Below, in pieces: positions 37,605 to 46,863 of a DNA stretch of 64,000 nucleotides. Position numbers and translations under genes: made by a program. The notes beneath the pieces are model-generated. The model had not been told where the DNA came from and did no database searches. It saw only the letters and a list, made by a program, of their open reading frames with translations. How positions within the stretch are numbered: the first letter of the stretch is position 1; each line of letters opens with the position of its first letter. Origin of the DNA: Acinetobacter terrae (GTDB taxonomy: Bacteria > Pseudomonadota > Gammaproteobacteria > Pseudomonadales > Moraxellaceae); contig NZ_JABERI010000002.1 of the NCBI RefSeq assembly GCF_013004375.1, forward strand, positions 84,654 to 148,653, in the 5' to 3' direction.

Positions 37605-38354
37605 CTATAAACGCTGTTCAACTGCTTTTCGATTTTGCTTTTTAATTTTTTCCATTTCTGCATTTAACTGCAACACTTCCTGATACAAGGCATTAAATTG
37701 CTTTAAGGGCTTATCCTCATAAAACATAAAGGTTTTGTTCTTTTTCTGCCATTTATTATTTTTCAGAATTTCAAACAAAGCATCAGCTTTAGTTAACATT
37801 TGCAATTCCAAAGCAAATAAAGCATGGGTTTTATCACTGTCACGACTTTCGCGTAAGCTATCCGTTAATTGATGCCGCAGATTGGCTTTAATGGATAAAT
37901 GTTTGGCTCTTGCCAAGGTATCTTCTTCACGTTGCTGGGTTTGTTGTTGATACTGGGAAGTAAGTAGATGTGCCTGTTTCAGCATCTGTTCCGTTTCTAC
38001 ATACTTCTGTTTACGGTCTTGATCTAAGCGGTCGATATTTAAAAACTCATCCCAATGGATTGCTTTAAGCGCTCGTAAATATTCATTTCTGGCTTCAGCA
38101 TTTTGAATCATCTGACTCAGGACAAAGTCCGCCATCACTTTATAATCGCCTTGTAAACGGTTATCTGACACATTGATATCAATCGGTTCAGACCAGTCTT
38201 GGGCTTGCTCATAAATGAGTTCTGCTTTTTCATACAATACAGTTTGGTAGGTCTTGAGTTGGCTCAAGTCATTTTGTTGTACCGAATATTGATAAAACAT
38301 CCAGCCAAATACGGCACATGTCGCCAATCCTAAGATGAGAAAAATCCTTGGCAT
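37605..38354 (-). CDS. Membrane-anchored coiled-coil protein, unknown function
   Basis: 249 residues. One N-terminal hydrophobic helix (about 3-21) acts as an uncleaved anchor; the rest is strongly helical and polar, rich in Gln, Glu, Lys and Leu, with coiled-coil-like stretches at about 120-165 and 200-249. Probably a periplasmic bitopic protein. The start ATG has no obvious partner upstream; a decayed gene lies 68 bases downstream. No family recognised. Confidence 0.72.
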   Translation of the reverse strand: MPRIFLILGLATCAVFGWMFYQYSVQQNDLSQLKTYQTVLYEKAELIYEQAQDWSEPIDINVSDNRLQGDYKVMADFVLSQMIQNAEARNEYLRALKAIHWDEFLNIDRLDQDRKQKYVETEQMLKQAHLLTSQYQQQTQQREEDTLARAKHLSIKANLRHQLTDSLRESRDSDKTHALFALELQMLTKADALFEILKNNKWQKKNKTFMFYEDKPLKQFNALYQEVLQLNAEMEKIKKQNRKAVEQRL

Positions 38355-38534
38355 GCGAAACTCCCCTCTACTGACTTTTCAATAGCATAACCCGATTCAG
38401 AACTATGCTGGTTATTTATTCAGCTAAAACATATCAAGTTTTTCTAGCACGATGCAGTTTTAATTCAATTTTCATGCTTTAAATTTCTATCCGAACCCCC
38501 ATCAATATAGGCAATAAAAGATTCGAGATTTCTC

Positions 38535-39236
38535 ATGCGCGTAGATATTTGGTCAGATGTGGTTTGCCCATTTTGTTATATTGGTAAAAAACGTCTTGAA
38601 GCTGCTGCTGAACAAGCCGGTTTAGAACTTGAAGTTCATTGGCATAGTTATGAACTTGATCCAGAAGCGCCAGTCCGTCAGGAAGTTTCAAACTCTGAAC
38701 GTCTTGCACAAAAATATGGACGCACCGTTGCAGACGTTGAAGAGATGCAACGTAATATTGCCGCTATGGCAGCTGAAGAAGGCATCCAATTCAATTGGGA
38801 AAATGCCAACTCGGGTAACACCTTTAATGCACATCGCATTATTCACCTAGCTCAAAGTAAAGGCTTGGGTTCAGAAGCCAAAGAAGCATTTTTCTACAGT
38901 TATATGACTCAAGGTTTACCAATTGGCGAACGTGAAACGATTGAAGACGTTGCTGCACGAATTGGCTTAAATCCAGTTGAAGTGGAGGATGTTTTAAATT
39001 CAGAAGAATATGCAGACTTTGTCAAATTTGATGAAGATGTGGCACGAGATCAATTAAAAGTGACCGGCGTACCGTTCTTTGTCTTTGATCAACGCATTGC
39101 ATTAGCTGGCGCACAACCGCGTGAAGTATTTTTACAAGTCTTTGCAAAGGCTTTAGAAGCACCGCAACCAGCGAATATTAAAGCTGAAGATGCGGCGATC
39201 TGTAAAGATGACCTCTGTGAGGTTCCAGAGAAATAA
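38535..39236 (+). CDS. DsbA-family oxidoreductase (FrnE-like)
   Basis: Thioredoxin-fold protein of the FrnE/HCCA isomerase group. The redox motif C11-P-F-C14 is in DIWSDVVCPFCYIGKKRLE at the start; a helical insertion domain follows and the cis-proline loop is GVPFFVFDQRIALAGAQP near residue 174. There is no signal peptide, so it acts in the cytoplasm as dithiol oxidoreductase or a glutathione-related isomerase. A second Cys pair sits near the C-terminus (CKDDLC). FrnE of Deinococcus also carries extra C-terminal cysteines. 233 residues. Confidence 0.9.
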   Translation: MRVDIWSDVVCPFCYIGKKRLEAAAEQAGLELEVHWHSYELDPEAPVRQEVSNSERLAQKYGRTVADVEEMQRNIAAMAAEEGIQFNWENANSGNTFNAHRIIHLAQSKGLGSEAKEAFFYSYMTQGLPIGERETIEDVAARIGLNPVEVEDVLNSEEYADFVKFDEDVARDQLKVTGVPFFVFDQRIALAGAQPREVFLQVFAKALEAPQPANIKAEDAAICKDDLCEVPEK

Positions 39237-39280
39237 TTCTATTTCATTATTAATGACATAGATTTACTGCAACTGGTCAT

Positions 39281-39309
39281 AAAAAATCCCCGAATCAGGG
39301 GATTTTTTT
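39281..39309. terminator. Bidirectional terminator between frnE-like gene and dodecin
   Basis: ATCCCC and GGGGAT arms around GAATCA, A-rich left flank and T7 right flank, between convergent genes. Confidence 0.9.
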
Positions 39310-39327
39310 ATTTTACAATTCATCAAT

Positions 39328-39528
39328 CTAGTCGACCAAGAAACTAATTTTTAAATTCACGCGATACTCAGTAATTTTATTGTCCTTAATCACTACTTTT
39401 TGCTCATTGATCCATGCACCTTGCACATTTTTTATTGTTTCCGTTACTTTGTGAATGCCGGTTTGAATTGCATCTTCAAAACTTTTATTACTGCTTGAAT
39501 TAACCTCAACTACTTTTGCAATAGCCAT
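39328..39528 (-). CDS. Dodecin family flavin-binding protein
   Basis: 66-residue protein of the dodecin family, which assembles into 12-mers that store FMN, FAD or riboflavin in the cytoplasm. The pattern AKVVEVNSSSNKSFEDAIQ, then the helix GIHKVTETIKNVQGAWI with the conserved Trp, then two strands ending YRVNLKISFLVD is characteristic, as is the length. Single-gene unit convergent with the FrnE-like gene. Confidence 0.92.
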   Translation of the reverse strand: MAIAKVVEVNSSSNKSFEDAIQTGIHKVTETIKNVQGAWINEQKVVIKDNKITEYRVNLKISFLVD

Positions 39529-39769
39529 TGTTTAAACCTCAAATTTTATTCTTGTGAGGTCTGATCATAGGGTATTTTTTAAACAAAAATCCTTGTTTTA
39601 ACATTACACCGCAAAAACTTACACGTAAGACACAATATCGCTGCCTCCTATTTACCTCTTACAAAACACAACTTATATATACAAGGCTTTGACACAATCA
39701 GATGCACAATTCGCTAGGCTGATATGCGGAACATTTAAGTTCTGAATCATGAAACTTAAAGAGGTAAAT

Positions 39770-39997
39770 ATGAACACTGAAACTCAAGATGCTGCTGTTG
39801 ATTCTACCCCTAGACAGCGCTCAAACATCAAATCACCTTTTTCTCCTACGGTCACAGGTGCATTAATTGGTGCTGTTGCGGGTAGTGTATTACCTGTTTT
39901 TGGTACCGTGAGTGGCGCTATTATTGGTGGTATTTCTGGTAAAGTTTACGAGAAAAAATGCAAAAGCAAGTGCCAAAGTAAATGTCATAAAAATTGA
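39770..39997 (+). CDS. Small glycine-zipper protein
   Basis: 75 residues. The ATG chosen follows AGAGGTAAAT, a good ribosome-binding site; an ATG seven codons upstream has none. A polar N-terminus leads to a hydrophobic glycine-zipper segment GALIGAVAGSVLPVFGTVSGAIIGGISG (about 30-57), followed by a tail with three CKSKC-type Cys/Lys/His repeats. Probably membrane-inserting; the Cys-rich tail suggests metal or disulfide chemistry. Function unknown. Confidence 0.72.
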   Translation: MNTETQDAAVDSTPRQRSNIKSPFSPTVTGALIGAVAGSVLPVFGTVSGAIIGGISGKVYEKKCKSKCQSKCHKN

Positions 39998-40231
39998 TAA
40001 TTTTTTATATTTCTAAATAACTTAAGACAGATTGTTAAAACACAATCTGTCTTAGAGTAAAAACTCTAAACATATGATTTATATAATAATTTAAACTTAC
40101 CATTCATCTTTTTTTCACCCTTTAGCACTTACTTAATCTGATCATTATTTGATATTATTTACATGAAATTTGTTTTATTTCTCTCCCTTGCCCATCTTTC
40201 TTGGGCATCCTTTCACCTAAAGGAAATGATC

Positions 40232-40417
40232 ATGAACGCTATTAAATCTTTTTTGGCTATCGCTGTTGTGGCTTTTTCTGCAAATGTATCTGCTCAAATT
40301 GTTTTTGTTCCAGATTTTCCTGTTAAAAAAGCAGTTACAACTGTAAAAGCCGACCAAAAAGTATCGGCTTTGGAAGCTGTAACTCAAGATAAAGCTGCCT
40401 GTGAAAAAGTAGCCTAA
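40232..40417 (+). CDS. Small secreted hypothetical protein
   Basis: 61 residues. Signal peptide MNAIKSFLAIAVVAFSANVSA ends with a canonical VSA site, leaving about 40 residues with QIVFVPDFPVKK and one Cys near the C-terminus. Start chosen because AAAGGA is eight bases upstream; the frame continues upstream from an ATG at 40163 without its own ribosome-binding site. Followed by a strong terminator. No known family. Confidence 0.68.
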   Translation: MNAIKSFLAIAVVAFSANVSAQIVFVPDFPVKKAVTTVKADQKVSALEAVTQDKAACEKVA

Positions 40418-40436
40418 TAAGTTACCTTATTCCATT

Positions 40437-40471
40437 AAAAAAACAGACTGATCTAACTCAGTCTGTTTTTT
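40437..40471 (+). terminator. Terminator of small secreted protein gene
   Basis: AAAAACAGACTGA and TCAGTCTGTTTTT around TCTAAC; a 13-bp stem with T run. Confidence 0.92.
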
Positions 40472-40764
40472 ATGGTGAAAAAATCATTTTATTTACTCTC
40501 ATCCTATTCAGGATTGACACAAGATTTTAACTATAAATTAATATATTTATTTTTAATATGATGAAAAATTAAACGATAAATCACGATCTATTTTCCAACT
40601 CTAGCCTCAAAAAATTTGAATGTTTTTTATCTAAAATCTACATTTTTTGCTCTTTATGTCTATAAATGCTCAAAACATGACAATATTTCTTCATGCTTTT
40701 TCTTTTTAAATCCATATAATCAAAGCATTAAATTAGTAATTTCATTGAATGAAACCATTTTCTT
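40472..40764 (+). promoter_or_regulatory. Upstream region of unknown three-gene cluster
   Basis: Very AT-rich; no gene in it. A perfect TATAAT at 40715-40720 is 45 bases before the first ATG; at 16-18 bases upstream the -35 candidates (CATGCT, ATGCTT) are poor. Confidence 0.4.
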
Positions 40765-40944
40765 ATGCAAGAACTTCAAGCGCTGATTCAAGGTAAAATT
40801 CCCCCACAAACAATCAACATAGATCGTTTGATTTTGCTGGCTGAACAACACCCCAAACCCACGTCTGCAGAATATAAATTACTTGAACTTGCTATTAATA
40901 TTGTATTGGCAAGTTATCTAGAAAAAGCACAAAAACATCTCTAG
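40765..40944 (+). CDS. Short hypothetical protein, first gene of unknown cluster
   Basis: A 59-residue helical protein starting MQELQALIQGKIPPQTINID, with no signal peptide and no Cys. Its stop codon TAG runs into AGG, which serves as the ribosome-binding site of the next gene eleven bases later, so the two are translationally linked. Amino-acid make-up is protein-like (regular Leu spacing). Likely cytoplasmic and possibly partner of the following gene product. No family recognised. Confidence 0.65.
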   Translation: MQELQALIQGKIPPQTINIDRLILLAEQHPKPTSAEYKLLELAINIVLASYLEKAQKHL

Positions 40945-40954
40945 AGGTCAGTTT

Positions 40955-42436
40955 ATGAATGCCTTAGAAAAAGCGCTGCTGATTAAAGAATTACATCATT
41001 TGCTAGATGATTTGGAACATCGCTCTTTATCTTTTTTTGAAATTGCAAAATCAAAATCACGTTTAATCGAAATTTTTCGCTTATGTGATGAACCGATTTT
41101 TAAAAAACAAATTTTGAAATTTAAGTCCCAAACTCAACCTGAGAAAGCCGCAACAGATTTCGCTGATCACACGCTATTTAAACTTTCTTATCGTGGTCTT
41201 TTTCGACAGGATCGTGATTTACAGCAGGCGCTATACAAAAATGCTGAATCAGGTTGGGCCATTTTGTATCGCCCTGCACAAGGTTGGCAAATCTGGTTAA
41301 TTCCAGCTCCAAACCGCAGCGCATTGATCAGTAATTGGGGGAATCTAGATGACATTTATCACTGGATGCTAGAACAGCAACAACGCTATAGCTGCTTAAA
41401 AACTGACGATGAATTAAAACAAAAACCGGTCCTTTTAGAACAACCCATTACCCCTACTTTAACCGAGACCGAGACCGAGACAAATTTGAATCTGTCTACA
41501 CCGGCTATACAAGAACAAAATCAAGTCAATCCGCCAGGTTTGATCAAGTCACAAGTTGATAACCTTCATGCTCCTGAGCCTACAACCACCCTAGATTCAC
41601 GGGTACAGCAAGGTGATGCGCACGTTATTAATGAACTGCCACAAATATTAGAGGATGATCAACAGGCAATTCCTGCAATAACAGCTCAAGCTCCCCTTAG
41701 AGCTCAAAAAATTACCAGAAAGGATTTTCCTCAAAGCTTAGAACTCAACCAACATATTGCACATATTCATCCTCTTCATGAAGAAAATGCTTCTGCACAA
41801 GCGTTATATATTTTAGAAATCCCAAGCCTTCCAGAAATTTCTCAACATCTCGATTTGCTCATACATGCTTCAAATTTACAGAATTGGCAACAATGCCCAA
41901 TTTATCTGGCTGAACAAATCAATGCACAAGGTTGTTTCATTAAATATTTAGCGTTATTGGCTGCAGAGAATCAAGGACAAGCAATTCATTTAATGAATGG
42001 CTTTACTGAGCAATCCCAACATCATATCGCTGCGATTAAAGAAATTTCCTGGGAAAATTTTGCAGAAAACTTTACTGATTTTGAAGCTCTTTTTTATAGC
42101 TATACACAAAAAGCAGCTTTAATTTGGACGAGTGAAAGCTATACCCCTTTTATTCCTGCACAGCTTTTTCAAACACAAAAATTTATTCAATTTGAGGAAA
42201 GTCCTGCTGACTTTAAGACACCGCTGCTTTTATTAAAAGACAGACAAAAAATTCGGGTTATTCATGGGCAGAAACGCTTAAGGCTGTCCCGGACTGAATC
42301 GGCTTATCCTTATTTTTTATTAGAACGTCACCACGGTGTAAGCTGGCAATTGATTCAGAATATTATTACCCAGCTGAAATCTCCAATCGACTGTTATCAA
42401 CTATATGAGGCAATTCAAAAGCATATTTCAGATTAA
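40955..42436 (+). CDS. Large hypothetical protein, second gene of unknown cluster
   Basis: 493 residues, no signal peptide or membrane segment. The N-terminal 150 residues are a mixed helical domain (MNALEKALLIKELHHLLDDL start; then LYRPAQGWQIWLIPAP). A low-complexity, acidic and Gln/Pro-rich linker (about 170-260) includes a TETETET run from three direct ACCGAG hexamers. A C-terminal domain (about 275-490) begins after the linker and ends with LERHHGVSWQLIQNIITQ. Two-domain cytoplasmic architecture with a flexible linker; function unknown. Confidence 0.8.
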   Translation: MNALEKALLIKELHHLLDDLEHRSLSFFEIAKSKSRLIEIFRLCDEPIFKKQILKFKSQTQPEKAATDFADHTLFKLSYRGLFRQDRDLQQALYKNAESGWAILYRPAQGWQIWLIPAPNRSALISNWGNLDDIYHWMLEQQQRYSCLKTDDELKQKPVLLEQPITPTLTETETETNLNLSTPAIQEQNQVNPPGLIKSQVDNLHAPEPTTTLDSRVQQGDAHVINELPQILEDDQQAIPAITAQAPLRAQKITRKDFPQSLELNQHIAHIHPLHEENASAQALYILEIPSLPEISQHLDLLIHASNLQNWQQCPIYLAEQINAQGCFIKYLALLAAENQGQAIHLMNGFTEQSQHHIAAIKEISWENFAENFTDFEALFYSYTQKAALIWTSESYTPFIPAQLFQTQKFIQFEESPADFKTPLLLLKDRQKIRVIHGQKRLRLSRTESAYPYFLLERHHGVSWQLIQNIITQLKSPIDCYQLYEAIQKHISD

Positions 42437-42521
42437 GTTTTATTTTTTTGTAGCCAGAGCTTGCTTTTTAGTCGTAATTTTTACAAGACTATCAAATGAT
42501 CAGAAATATAAGAGCAAGGAT

Positions 42522-43646
42522 ATGCCAAAAAAGAAAATAACTTTATCAAAATCCCTCTTATTTATACTGGTATCTGGGATTATGAACGTTTCAAATGGAT
42601 CTGAAACCTCAGAACAAGTCACTGATTCACCCCCGAGTTCATTATCGACTAAGGATGAAGACTATAATTTGCTTTATCAAATTCCAAATTGGATTGATGC
42701 TCTACCGACATTTTTGCCACAACAGTCGAATGAAGCTATTGTTCCACCCATCTTGCAAACTGCGGATCAAACTTGGTTAGACCGCAACCAGCTTAAAGTT
42801 CGAAACTGGGCAGATAATACCTCGCATAAAATTGACAATTGGTTCGGCAAAACAGATCCAGAAAAACCGGCATCGGCGACATTACGCGTAATCGTGGATA
42901 ATCGTTGGAATAAACATGATGACTATGAAATTAAACCGCGTATTCGCGGCAGAATTAAACTTCCAACTTTAGAGCGTAAAGTGAGTGTCGTTTTTGGTGA
43001 TGATTCTTTAGATAATGAACTGGATAATAATATTGCCATTACCGATGAAAATCCAGGCAATAGCGATGATAAAACCATAGACCGACAACGTACCCGTGAA
43101 AATAACAGTTCTTTTGCATTTCGCTGGTCAGATTTTTCTAAATATATCCCTTTTGAAACTGACTTAGATTTGGGAGTTCGTTCAGGAGATGATGTGTATC
43201 TCCGTCTAAAAGCATCCAAGGATTGGAAACTGGAGAATGATTTCAGTTTTCATGCTGAACAAATTTATCGCTATGGCATTGATAGTAAAAATTACTTAAG
43301 AACGAACACGGAACTCACCCATGCTCGGCCTAATCAGGCATTTTTATCCAATCAATTCAGTTTGACTTACGCCGATGATCAAGATGATGATTTAACCTGG
43401 GATAACAACCTGTTTAGACAGCATCAGTTTTTCCATGAAAACACCTTTAGTTATGGTATTTATACCGGTGGTTTTTTCAATAATAATGACTTACGTTTAA
43501 ATAGCTGGGGGCCCTTCGTTTCTTGGCGCCAACCTTTATGGCGTGAATGGTTTTATGTCCAGGGCAATTTAAATTATGTTAATAATCATCGGGATGATCG
43601 TAGTCATTTCATTGGTGCATCGGTACGTTTGGAAGCATTATTTTAA
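42522..43646 (+). CDS. Predicted outer-membrane beta-barrel protein, third gene of unknown cluster
   Basis: 374 residues from the ATG after AAGGAT. The signal peptide has a basic start (PKKK), a hydrophobic stretch and a likely cleavage near SNG/SET at about residue 27. The mature part is rich in Asn, Asp, Arg and aromatic residues, with alternating polar and hydrophobic strands in the last 200 residues, and ends in ...VRLEALF with terminal Phe, the usual barrel-assembly signal. The middle is Asp-rich. The longer frame upstream overlaps the previous gene and has no start signal. No named family. Confidence 0.78.
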   Translation: MPKKKITLSKSLLFILVSGIMNVSNGSETSEQVTDSPPSSLSTKDEDYNLLYQIPNWIDALPTFLPQQSNEAIVPPILQTADQTWLDRNQLKVRNWADNTSHKIDNWFGKTDPEKPASATLRVIVDNRWNKHDDYEIKPRIRGRIKLPTLERKVSVVFGDDSLDNELDNNIAITDENPGNSDDKTIDRQRTRENNSSFAFRWSDFSKYIPFETDLDLGVRSGDDVYLRLKASKDWKLENDFSFHAEQIYRYGIDSKNYLRTNTELTHARPNQAFLSNQFSLTYADDQDDDLTWDNNLFRQHQFFHENTFSYGIYTGGFFNNNDLRLNSWGPFVSWRQPLWREWFYVQGNLNYVNNHRDDRSHFIGASVRLEALF

Positions 43647-43693
43647 TCTTCTTTGTGGATAACCGGTACTTTCCCACAGCTATAATATTCAAT

Positions 43694-43720
43694 AAAAAAC
43701 CTCCCGAAGGAGGTTTTTTT
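43694..43720. terminator. Bidirectional terminator before htpG
   Basis: CCTCC and GGAGG with CGAA loop, A6 left and T7 right, between the barrel protein gene and htpG. Confidence 0.9.
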
Positions 43721-43738
43721 GCTTAACGAGGAAAGGAC

Positions 43739-45658
43739 TTATTTCAACAACAAACTGTTAATACGTTTTACATATTCAGCCGGGTCATCGGGTAAGCCAC
43801 CTTCTGCAATCACTGCCTGATCGAAGATTACATTGGCCAGATCATCAAACTGAGTCGAGCCTTCCAGTTTTTTTACCAAAGGATGTTCTGGGTTAATTTC
43901 CAGAATCGGTTTACTTTCTGGCACAGCCTGACCCGCTTGTTTTAACATACGAATCAATTGTGGAGAAAGCTCACCTTCACCCGTCACCAAACATGCCGGT
44001 GAATCAACCAAACGTGTGGTTACACGCACTTCTTTGGTTTTGGCTTTCAGTGAATCTGACAATTTTTCAACGATTGGTTTAAATTGTTCAGCGGCTGCTT
44101 CAAGTGCTTTCTTCTCCTCAGCATCTTGCAAATCACCTAAGTCTACTGCACCTTTAGCCACATTTTGCATAGGTATACCATCAAACTCATTGACGAATTC
44201 CATCGCCCATTCATCCACACGGTCCGCCATCAAGAGCACTTCAATGCCTTTTTTCTTGAACAGTTCCAGTTGTGGTGAGTTTTTCGCAGCACTTAGACTA
44301 TCGGCAGTCACGTAATAAATGGCTTTTTGCCCTTCTTTCATTCGTGCTTTGTAATCTGCCAATGAAGTGGCAATCTCATCATTGGTCGATGTAGAGAAAC
44401 GTAATAATTTTAAAATACGTTCGCGGTTGCCAAAGTCTTCGCCCAAACCTTCTTTAATCACTGAACCAAATTCAGCATAGAACTGTTTGAATTTCTCTTG
44501 GTCTTTTTCATCTTCCGACTTCGCCAAGCTATCCAGCATGGTCAAAATACGGCGGGTATTGCCTTCGCGAATGGTTTTAACATCACGACTTTCTTGTAGC
44601 AGTTCACGGCTGACATTGAGTGGAAGATCAGCACTATCGACAACACCCTGCACAAAACGCAAATAGTTTGGAATCAGATTATCCGCTTCATCCATAATGA
44701 ACACGCGTTTTACATACAACTTGATGCCCGCTTTCGCTTCACGCGTGAAAATATTGTGCGGCGCTTTGCTTGGTACATACAATAATTGGGTATATTCGGT
44801 GCTACCTTCAACACGATTGTGTGCCCAAGCCAATGGTGCTTCAAAGTCGTGGCTTAAGTTCTTATAAAACTCAATGTATTGCTCGTCAGTGATCTCATTT
44901 TTATTTCGAGTCCAAAGTGCACTTGCTGAGTTAATCGCTTCCCATTCATCTGTTTTGACCATCTGACCGGCTTTAGGTTCTTCACCTTCAACAGCTTCTT
45001 CTTGCTGCCAGACTTCCTTTTGCATTTCAATCGGCAAGCTAATGTGGTCAGAATATTTATTGATGATTTGCTTAACTTTATAAGACTCTAAATACTCAAG
45101 TGCATTATCACGTAAATGTAAAATAATATCTGTTCCACGTGAAGCCTTGGTGATTTGTTCAACTTCAAAATCACCTGTACCCTCACTAGTCCAACGTACA
45201 CCATCAGTAGCATCTGCCGCAGCATGACGCGATTCAACAGTAATTTTTTCGGCAACAATAAAGCCTGAATAGAAACCAACACCAAATTGACCAATCAATT
45301 GTGCATCCGCTTTCTGATCACCTGACAGTCTAGACATAAAATCTTTGGTACCAGACTTAGCAATCGTACCTAAATTATCAATGGCTTCTTGTTGGCTTAA
45401 ACCAATGCCGTTGTCTGAAATGGTGATGGTTTTATTGTCTTTATCTAGAGTGACACGAACATGCAGTTCAGGATCATTTTCATAATATTCAGGATGATTG
45501 ATTCCTTCAAAACGCAACTTATCACATGCATCAGATGCATTCGAAATTAGTTCGCGTAAGAAAATTTCCGGATTTGAATAAAGTGAATGCGTCACCAAAT
45601 GTAAAAGTTGGGCTACTTCCGCTTGGAAACTATGTTTTTGTGTACTTTGTTCGCTCAT
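43739..45658 (-). CDS. htpG: Chaperone HtpG (Hsp90)
   Basis: Bacterial Hsp90, cytosolic ATP-dependent chaperone. GHKL ATPase domain first: [14 protein letters not shown] (Asn for Mg), DNGIGLS and the [11 protein letters not shown] lid region; then the middle domain with catalytic Arg in [12 protein letters not shown]; then the dimerisation domain. ATG at 45658 chosen because AAGGAG is seven bases upstream ([15 protein letters not shown]); a GTG nine codons earlier lacks a ribosome-binding site. 639 residues. A heat-shock-type promoter lies 50-75 bases upstream. Confidence 0.97.
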   Translation of the reverse strand: MSEQSTQKHSFQAEVAQLLHLVTHSLYSNPEIFLRELISNASDACDKLRFEGINHPEYYENDPELHVRVTLDKDNKTITISDNGIGLSQQEAIDNLGTIAKSGTKDFMSRLSGDQKADAQLIGQFGVGFYSGFIVAEKITVESRHAAADATDGVRWTSEGTGDFEVEQITKASRGTDIILHLRDNALEYLESYKVKQIINKYSDHISLPIEMQKEVWQQEEAVEGEEPKAGQMVKTDEWEAINSASALWTRNKNEITDEQYIEFYKNLSHDFEAPLAWAHNRVEGSTEYTQLLYVPSKAPHNIFTREAKAGIKLYVKRVFIMDEADNLIPNYLRFVQGVVDSADLPLNVSRELLQESRDVKTIREGNTRRILTMLDSLAKSEDEKDQEKFKQFYAEFGSVIKEGLGEDFGNRERILKLLRFSTSTNDEIATSLADYKARMKEGQKAIYYVTADSLSAAKNSPQLELFKKKGIEVLLMADRVDEWAMEFVNEFDGIPMQNVAKGAVDLGDLQDAEEKKALEAAAEQFKPIVEKLSDSLKAKTKEVRVTTRLVDSPACLVTGEGELSPQLIRMLKQAGQAVPESKPILEINPEHPLVKKLEGSTQFDDLANVIFDQAVIAEGGLPDDPAEYVKRINSLLLK

Positions 45659-45704
45659 CAGTCGCTCCTTAAATTCATTAAACACTTTTTATTGAATGCT
45701 TAAT

Positions 45705-45732
45705 GAATGGAGTGACTTGAGAAATTTTCAAT
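45705..45732 (-). promoter_or_regulatory. Candidate sigma-32 heat-shock promoter of htpG
   Basis: On the minus strand TTGAAA (45726-45731) and CTCCATTC (45705-45712) are 13 bases apart. The known consensus is CTTGAAA, 11-16 bases, CCCCATnT. The -10 agrees at most positions; the -35 lacks the leading C. The start would be about 40 bases before the ATG. Confidence 0.55.
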
Positions 45733-45751
45733 AGGGAGTGATAAATTTTTC

Positions 45752-46096
45752 TTAAAAAGGACCTTGTTTATAAACACGATCCATATACAGATCCAGTTTT
45801 TGTTGGCGCATTTTATATACTTCGATTAAACAACGGCTCGAGTTTCCACATTGATCACGTAATTGTAGCCACTTTAGCTGCTCATCCTGAATAACACCTC
45901 GAGTCCCCATAGGCACTAAGCGCTTAACAATATTGTAAGTGGTTGCCATTTTCACGTCGGCATCATTTACAGCACGATGCTCACAAATGGCATGTTCTGT
46001 TTGTGTTCGGGCATGATCACAATTGAAACTTGCTGCATAAACAGACCCACTAAATAGGCTAAAAAAGACCACACTGTATAAATTGAATAATTTCAT
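45752..46096 (-). CDS. Secreted LprI-like (DUF1311) protein
   Basis: 114 residues with a signal peptide (cleavage near VYA/ASF at about 22). The mature protein has four Cys (in FNCDHA, HAICEH, DQCGNS and SRCLIE), the spacing of the LprI-N/DUF1311 family, some of whose members inhibit lysozyme. Helical and periplasmic. Monocistronic, 66 bases or more from htpG. I am sure of the family type, less so of the function. Confidence 0.82.
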   Translation of the reverse strand: MKLFNLYSVVFFSLFSGSVYAASFNCDHARTQTEHAICEHRAVNDADVKMATTYNIVKRLVPMGTRGVIQDEQLKWLQLRDQCGNSSRCLIEVYKMRQQKLDLYMDRVYKQGPF

Positions 46097-46206
46097 GATT
46101 TATTTTCTCTTTTTAGCTTATTGTCTATAACCAACTTAAACAAAATCTTGATCATTAAGTAGTATCAAAGTGCTCAATCTATGTGATTTATTGTAAGTTT
46201 TCCATT

Positions 46207-46234
46207 AAAAAACCCCATCTATAAAGATGAGGTT
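46207..46234 (-). terminator. Probable terminator of ompW
   Basis: AACCCCATCT and AGATGAGGTT (one mismatch) around ATAA; A6 at the left reads as a U tract for the minus strand. Confidence 0.75.
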
Positions 46235-46260
46235 CCTTTGCGCTAATTTTTATTTTTATC

Positions 46261-46863
46261 TTAGAATTTGTAGCTATAACCGATTGTATAAACCCAAGGA
46301 TTTACTTCAAGATCACCAATAGCATTGCCATTTAATTCAAGCTCAGATTTCACATCCGCATAACGTACATCAGCAAAAACACCCCAGTTTTTAGCATCAG
46401 CTGGTTGGAAGTTGAGACCTACTTGACCTGCTACGCCATAGCCGACATCAGCATTTAATTTTGCCCCATCAATCACAATTTCCTCATCCCAAGGAATAAC
46501 TACAGTTGCACCGACACCTACATAAGGAGTGAAACCAGTTGAGTTTTTGAAATTGTATTTTGCGGTAATTGTTGGTGGTAAATGCTTGAATGAAGCAATT
46601 TTTGCACCGTTTGATGTTACATCGTGTTTAAAAGGAGTTGCCAGCAATAATTCAGCCGAAAAATTATCATTAAAGAAATATTCTACCGAGGGCGTAAAAC
46701 CATATTCTTGGGAAGCTTTTACATTTGTAAATGCACCGTCCGCCAGTACATTACTGTCTTCTGACGGTGCTAAAGAACTGGCACCCACTTTAACCTGCCA
46801 CTGACCTGCCATTGCAGAAGCAGACATTCCCAATAATGTAATAAGAGCAACTTGTTTTAACAT
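46261..46863 (-). CDS. ompW: Outer-membrane protein OmpW
   Basis: Eight-strand beta-barrel of the OmpW family; small hydrophobic molecule channel and stress-responsive porin. The signal peptide ends at AMA/GQ (about residue 19-20). Family blocks are WQVKVGASSLAPSEDS, PSVEYFFNDNFSAELLLATPFKHDV and PYVGVGATVVIPWDEE; the C-terminus WVYTIGYSYKF ends with Phe. 200 residues, normal. A TTG eleven codons earlier is rejected in favour of the ATG that opens the signal peptide. Confidence 0.95.
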   Translation of the reverse strand: MLKQVALITLLGMSASAMAGQWQVKVGASSLAPSEDSNVLADGAFTNVKASQEYGFTPSVEYFFNDNFSAELLLATPFKHDVTSNGAKIASFKHLPPTITAKYNFKNSTGFTPYVGVGATVVIPWDEEIVIDGAKLNADVGYGVAGQVGLNFQPADAKNWGVFADVRYADVKSELELNGNAIGDLEVNPWVYTIGYSYKF

